A stretch of 64,000 bases of DNA from contig NC_133028.1 in assembly GCF_048771995.1 (NCBI RefSeq), positions 73,578,501 to 73,642,500 on the forward strand, in the 5' to 3' direction. Positions 59,451-64,000 of the stretch are shown one piece after another; positions within the stretch are counted from its first letter, which is position 1; the number at the start of each line of letters is the position of its first letter. Source of the stretch: Taeniopygia guttata. Its lineage: Eukaryota; Chordata; Aves; Passeriformes; Estrildidae. Both the position numbers and the translations under genes were made by a program. The notes beneath the pieces were generated by a model, which was given only the letters and a program-made list of their open reading frames with translations, ran no database searches and was not told where the DNA came from.

Positions 59451-60412
59451 CTGGCGTTCTTTTCCGCGCGGGATGTTTTGGGGCATTTGCTGCAGGGCAG
59501 GTTCCGGAGGGCATCGCGCCCGTTCTTTTCTGCCGCCGGCCCCGCCCGCGGCCCCGAGGCGAGCGGCGGCCCCCGGCGGTGGCGGGCGGCAGTGCTGCCG
59601 CCCTGTGGGCAGAGGGCGGTACTGCAGCCCGCCGCCCGCGGCCGCCATCTTGGGAGTGGCTTGTCGCGGACTCGCTTGACCTTCTCGAGATGGCGCGAAA
59701 AGGAGGACGTTGGCATTCGAGGACCCGTGTCTGTTTTCTACACTGCCTGAATGGTCCCCAACGCCGGCGCCCCCCGACGGGATTTTCCGCGGCGGTTCTG
59801 GTGCCGTGCACACGGGCTGTGGGGTCAGCAGCACCGCGAGCGTGCGGGTTTTTGGCGGGGGCCGACGGGCATCGGCGTAATACGCCTCTCTCCGTCCAGG
59901 TCCCCACGGGCCGCCATCTTGCGAGTCTCTGGTCGCTTGAAAAGTGCTGCCGCCTTGTGGGCAGAGCGCGGTACTGCAGCTCCCCGGCCAGCGCCGGGCC
60001 GAAAACCACCGAGACGGCGCGGGGGGGCCAGAGCGGCCCCAAAACCACCGAGACGGGGCGGAAGCGGCAAGAGCGGCCACAGAAACCACCGAGACGGGGC
60101 GGAAGCGGCCAGAGCGGCCCAAAAACCACCGAGTTGTGGCGGAAGTGGCAAGAGCGGCTCCAATTACCACCGAGACGGGCCCGGAGGGGCGCGGGGCGGC
60201 GGCGAGCGGGGCGGTGTGTGTGAGTAAAAGGGAAGCGGTGAAGGCGGCTCCGCGGCAGCGCCGGGGAAGGATGGCAGCGGCGAGGGCGGCCCGGCGGGGC
60301 CGGTACCGGCGGGCGGCGGAGGCGCGGTCGCGGCGCTCCCGGGCCGGGGTGGAGCGGCGTCGGAACAGGGCTGCGCCCGCCCCTCCTGCCGCCCTCCTGG
60401 GAATGGGTTGAG
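59450..60412. promoter_or_regulatory. CpG island with TATA-less promoter features, right copy
   Basis: 59,060-59,984 copies 52,220-53,157. YY1-type sites lie at about 59,641 and 59,909. CTCF-like sites lie at about 59,606 and 59,958, the second altered to GAGCGCGG. After 59,984 it is unrelated to the left copy and holds the ETS-type repeat. It lies in an apparent intron of the helical-repeat gene, so it could be an internal or antisense promoter, or the true start of the downstream exons. Confidence 0.65.
60006..60180 (+). repeat. 40-bp tandem repeat with ETS-type sites
   Basis: Four units and part of a fifth, each starting CCACCGAG, then a GGCGGAAG(C/T)GG word, then AGAGCGGC. CGGAAG is the ETS/GABP core, and the unit near 60,137 has the strong GCGGAAGTGG form. 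Starts lie at about 60,006, 60,045, 60,086, 60,126 and 60,167. Confidence 0.7.
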
Positions 60413-60695
60413 GCATTATGGGTGTATTTAGGTAGGGATAACGATTTTGTTGGTTTGTAAACAAATGTCAGTTGTTCTGACAGGAACAGGCTGAATGGGG
60501 CTGTAGCTCTGCCTACGAGGTCAAGCAGTGATAAGGCCTTGTCAGACCCTGGGAAGTAGAGGATGAGTAAAGAAGTGAGCCTCTGTGTAGCACTTCTCTG
60601 TAACAGATTAGCAGCTGCTGTAGCATCATTTCCTAGACATTGAGTGGTCTGGGGCTGGATTAGAAAAAAATTAGGTTTAGTGTGTTGTTTAACAG

Positions 60696-60925
60696 CTGCA
60701 GGTGGAGGAACCTGTGCCTTCTGCTCTCCCCACAGCTGTCTCGGCTGTCACACCTGTCCTGAGGAAAGCCCTGTGGAAGGAGCTCGGTGCCGCAATTCAG
60801 GACCCTGAGGCCACTGTGAAACTGCAAATTCTTTCCAAGCTGTTGCCACCTCCGGGAAGCAAAGGGCTGCACAACCTGATGGACTGCCTTCCTGCTGCTC
60901 CGGAGAGAGCAGGCAATGAAGAGAG
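60696..60925 (+). CDS. Exon of an unrecognised helical-repeat (HEAT/ARM-like) protein
   Basis: A TTTAACAG acceptor at 60,695 and a GAGAG|GTGGGC donor at 60,925 bound a frame of about 76 codons: LQVEEPVPSALPTAV, then VLRKALWKELGAAIQDPEA, then KLQILSKLLPPPGSKGLHNL. Leu-rich amphipathic helices with a proline break suit an alpha-solenoid. The exon starts in phase 0 and ends two bases into a codon, matching the exon at 61,122. A meiotic HEAT-type protein such as MEI1 came to mind, but I cannot confirm it from memory. Confidence 0.65.
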
Positions 60926-61121
60926 GTGGGCAGCGTGTGTGTGTGTGTGCCTCCCCCAGGGCTCAGTTTGTCCTGGGAATCAGTGTGATAGGAATGGGAG
61001 CATTAACAGCGTCCTCTCCTCCGAGAATCTGTTGCTTTGCACTTTGGCAGCAAGACATCTTTAAGATATACAAAACCAAGTTAAAATGTTAATAAGAAAA
61101 TCAACAACTATCTCTCTGCAG

Positions 61122-61298
61122 CTGGGCCGTGGCAGATGCCATATCCACGGTGCTCAAAAACTCAGAGGAGCTGCATTCCTGGAGGAGACATCTCTTCTCA
61201 GCCTGCGTAAAGGGGTTAGTTGCCATGTACAGCAGCAGTAAAGATGAAGGCAAGCAAGAAGTGGAGAGGTCCGTGCTGCTGAGGTTAGAGGAATTATT
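61122..61298 (+). CDS. Next exon of the helical-repeat protein
   Basis: Acceptor CTCTCTGCAG at 61,121 and donor TTG|GTGAGA at 61,298/61,299. Joined to the previous exon it reads SWAVADAISTVLKNSEELHS, continuing with WRRHLFSACVKGLVAMYSSS and ending LLRLEELL. Helical pairs with regular Leu/Val spacing continue the solenoid pattern. It ends in phase 0, as the exon at 62,357 requires. Reading past the donor gives only 17 more codons before a stop. Confidence 0.7.
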
Positions 61299-62356
61299 GG
61301 TGAGACTGCTTATCTGCTTTGCCACAGAGGGACTGTATGCATATGTGTGATTGGGCAGTTGTAATTTTGTAAATACAGATTGGACTCGATTTCCTGTTTT
61401 ATGGATTCTGGTTTCCATGGAGTTTTCATAGCTTTTTCCGAGTCCTGAGAATCCTTTATACGAGGCAGTTTTGTGTTCTTGATGATGACTTTCTGGTACG
61501 AATCCCCTTTGAATGTGTGAGCTTGAGGTATTTAGGAGAAAGAAATCAAAGGTTACCAGTGGAATTAAAAAAAAAAAAAAAAGAAGTTAAAATTAATTAA
61601 TTATTATAAATTAATTAATTTAATTTTTTAAATTTAAGTTATCACCTTCTTTTTTAAAAGAAGCTGATAGAGATACTTGTGCCAAGACCCATCTGCCATG
61701 CCATCTGAAGTCTGGGGCAAAAGTCTGGTTGATCAGGAATAGAAATCAGACTTTGATCTTGAAGAACACTACTTGGTCACTCCCTCTGTATACTGTTGCC
61801 TTGGTTTGAGTTCAGTGAACACAGATCCCTGTGACACGCAACACTGAAGGTCCCTGGGCAGTGAATGCCTTTGCGCTCTCATGGCTTTTGCTGAGACTCC
61901 CTTGTAGGACCTGGCTGACTCTGCAGGCCCTGGGGCCACCTCACAGGGTCCATCCCATCCTGAGGGTGTTTCCAGCCTGGCGAGGTTGGCACCTGCATTC
62001 CCAGGACTGTTGGGATGTGCAGCTGTCAGTCTGCTCCAGGCTCTCGCTTTGACTTGTCAAGTTGCGATTCCTTTTGCACTTGAGGCGTTTGAAGAGTATT
62101 GAGCCGCTGGGTTTTTGGAACCTACAGCCCAGCTTGCTTTTTGATTCCATACAGCCCCTGCTCCCAGACCAACAAGTTTCTTTTGAGCCAGGCATTAGGA
62201 TTGTTGTATCCAAGAGCTTTTTTCCCTGTTAACCTCAGATCATCCCACGTGAGCGTTTGGCTTGCGTGTTCTTAGTGTGTCCCTTGAACAAAAATTGCTG
62301 TAGAAGCTCCATGTGCCAAATGTAAACCAACACCTGTTTTTACTTGCTGCACACAG
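61299..62356 (+). other. Intron of the helical-repeat gene
   Basis: Bounded by a GTGAGA donor and a CTGCACACAG acceptor. Contains an A run near 61,568-61,582 and an AT-rich stretch of TTAATTAA words to about 61,640. No other gene seen; the open frame at 61,831-62,052 is not protein-like. Confidence 0.6.
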
Positions 62357-62415
62357 TGTGTGGTTGAAGAAGTGGACCCAGATGACTGGTGTGACCTTGT
62401 GAAGACAGGGCTCAA
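62357..62415 (+). CDS. 59-bp exon of the helical-repeat protein
   Basis: Acceptor CACACAG at 62,356 and donor CAA|GTAAGT at 62,415/62,416. Phase 0 entry gives CVVEEVDPDDWCDLVKTGLK, with the last codon split after two bases, exactly as the exon at 62,578 needs. The acidic DPDDW segment is a possible family signature. Confidence 0.7.
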
Positions 62416-62577
62416 GTAAGTGCTTTCATTTGAATTTGGTTTGGTTTCACCAAGTTCATTTTCTTTGCCAAGTTAATTTTCTTTGCCAAGTTCTCATTTC
62501 TTACCCAACTTGTAGCTTCAAGTGGGTTTTCTTGGGTTTGGTTACAGTCTGACTTCTCTGTGATCCTTCTCCCAAAG

Positions 62578-62767
62578 GTACCGTTACAGAGATGAAACAT
62601 TTCTGAAGGTCCTGAACGTTGCCATCCAGTTACTATACATGAAAGAATCCTCACTAAGAGCGTAGTCAAGCTCTCCAAACTACACATGGTGGTCACACAG
62701 CACTCTCTATTTTTGGCAGCCATCCTGAGGTCAAGAGAAGATGATTGCATGAGCGTCCAGACAATAG
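62578..62767 (+). pseudogene. Last visible exon of the helical-repeat protein, frameshifted
   Basis: Acceptor CCCAAAG at 62,577; the frame continues YRYRDETFLKVLNVAIQLLY and meets a TAG at 62,663-62,665. In the frame starting at 62,659, protein-like sequence goes on (SVVKLSKLHMVV, then HSLFLAAILRSREDD) to a donor-like AG|GTATTT at about 62,767. A single missing base near 62,655-62,660 explains both halves. This is either a pseudogene mutation or a base-call error; a natural stop is less likely given the coding-like tail. Confidence 0.6.
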
Positions 62768-64000
62768 GTATTTTTTAGTCATCTTCTTCCCATCCTAAAC
62801 ACAGCTAATCTTCTCTTTCGTGCATTATATTCTTTCCATCCAGTAACACATCCACCCATGTAAATACTTGCAGAGTTATTAGCAGTTCCAGAATACTGGC
62901 ATTTAAATTGTACCTCTGCTTGGATCCAAATGTTACATTCATTTTATGCTGGTTGTAAAGACTTCTGTTTTTAAAACTAGTGGAAAGGCGGGTTTGGGTT
63001 TTTGTTTGCTTATTTGTTGTTCTGGTATTTTTAACCCAGCTGAAGTCTTGGATTTATTCTTTTGGTTTCTGAGGTACTTAGTGTAAGATCACTGAAGTGC
63101 ACATAGATCCTGTGATGTTTAAGCCTTGGCTACAGGTGACACAGGCTTCTGAAAATGGAAATGGCCTTGGCAGAGTAGCAGCTGTGAAGCGAAGCAGAAT
63201 TAAAATGCATGAGAGCAGAAGAACCAAGTGAAATGGTACTTCTGGGTGCTGTGTGCTCCTCTGGCCTCTGCCTGCTGTGAACACTTTGTGTTGCAGCTCG
63301 GTGTAGTCCAATTCAGTGTTTGTTTGGTTTGATTTTTGTGTGTAACAAAAACACTGGTCACTTACTCTAAACAAATTCCCTCCTTTACTGGACACATCCT
63401 GGAGTGGGACCAGACTCCCCCTCACCCTGGAGGAATTCCCTGCTCCTCTGGAGAGGGGTGAAGCCAAAGCTTAGGAGCAAAGGCAAACCACCAAACCAGG
63501 GGCATTCTATATATATCCAAATAAGGGGCTCTGTCTTCCTGCTTTTCCTGTAGTTCTCCTTCCTGGTTTCACCTGGCCTGGAAGGATGGGCATGGCCTGT
63601 ATTTATCATCTGAAAGTGGTGTTACTAAATCTGTCCAGAGGTTCTGATTACAGACGCTCATTTTCTGCCAGAAAACATTTTCATTTCATTCCTTTCACCC
63701 AGGATGGCTCTCTGTGGTCTCAGACAGTGTTCCCTGGGAGGAAGGGCAGCCTTTGCCTCGCCTGCACAGCTCAGGTGGATGTGACAGAACTGGTGTGGCC
63801 TGACAAGGCATGAGCAGCTGTCTGTGCACTGGAGTGCCTTGAAACCTTTCTCTGTGAGGTTTTGGACACTTTCCTCTTTGGGATTTCTTGTGACACAGCA
63901 CCAGGTATCCCTTCCTTTGTATAAAGTACCCTTGGTAAAGGATTGAATGACGGACAAGTGGGGCCATGGATAAAAATGGTTCTGTTAAAATTAGGCTAAG
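62768..64000 (+). other. Intron-like sequence to the window end
   Basis: No exon with both splice signals and coding character found. Open frames on the - strand (for example 63,078-63,467) look like chance. Nothing else recognised. Confidence 0.4.

Overview
The window is vertebrate nuclear DNA, most likely from a bird and plausibly a songbird. I infer this from spliced helical-repeat-protein exons with GT-AG borders, very GC-rich CpG islands beside AT-rich spacers, G/T- and C/A-biased minisatellites, GGAATTCC-rich repeats, and no obvious mammalian SINE or LINE. Species and chromosome cannot be read from the sequence. There is no bacterial gene, operon, CRISPR array or tRNA.

Positions 1-48,082 are a complex satellite domain. 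Its module U appears three times: 3,071-8,335, 31,471-36,735, and a diverged, truncated copy at 48,083-51,008. A full module has, in order, a poly(A)-like site, CpG island 1, a 1 kb C-depleted G/T-rich stretch, an AT-rich stretch, and CpG island 2 with a CCAAT/TATA/initiator promoter followed by a splice donor. Between modules lie tandem arrays at 1-3,070, 8,335-31,470 and 36,735-48,082. Array units are mostly 0.73-1.4 kb. Each has a head, 162-bp or 207-bp core repeats, and a tail carrying EcoRI sites, AATAAA and HindIII. I count 39 unit heads. Multi-kilobase blocks are reused in a new order, so the array is a hierarchy of duplications with visible chimeric units. The end of every unit resembles the last part of module U. 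The array therefore looks like an amplification of the 3' end of a promoter-driven, probably non-coding transcript.

Positions 50,949-60,412 hold a second duplicated theme. AT-rich repeats of about 260 bp, each with a conserved box, lead into TATA-less CpG-island promoters at 52,610-53,545 and 59,450-60,412. The two promoters share YY1-like and CTCF-like sites. The first continues into an 87-bp NRF1/YY1 tandem repeat, the second into a 40-bp ETS-type tandem repeat. Beyond the first lie a small exon-like segment, a nearly G-free 357-bp minisatellite, and a 21-bp repeat that can encode coiled-coil heptads.

Positions 55,866-62,767 contain exons of a leucine-rich alpha-helical (HEAT/ARM-like) protein on the + strand. 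Four 3' exons (60,696-62,767) join in compatible phases. A one-base frameshift in the last exon, and phase trouble in the 5' exons, suggest a decaying copy or base errors. The protein is not identified with confidence. The rest, to 64,000, is intron-like sequence.
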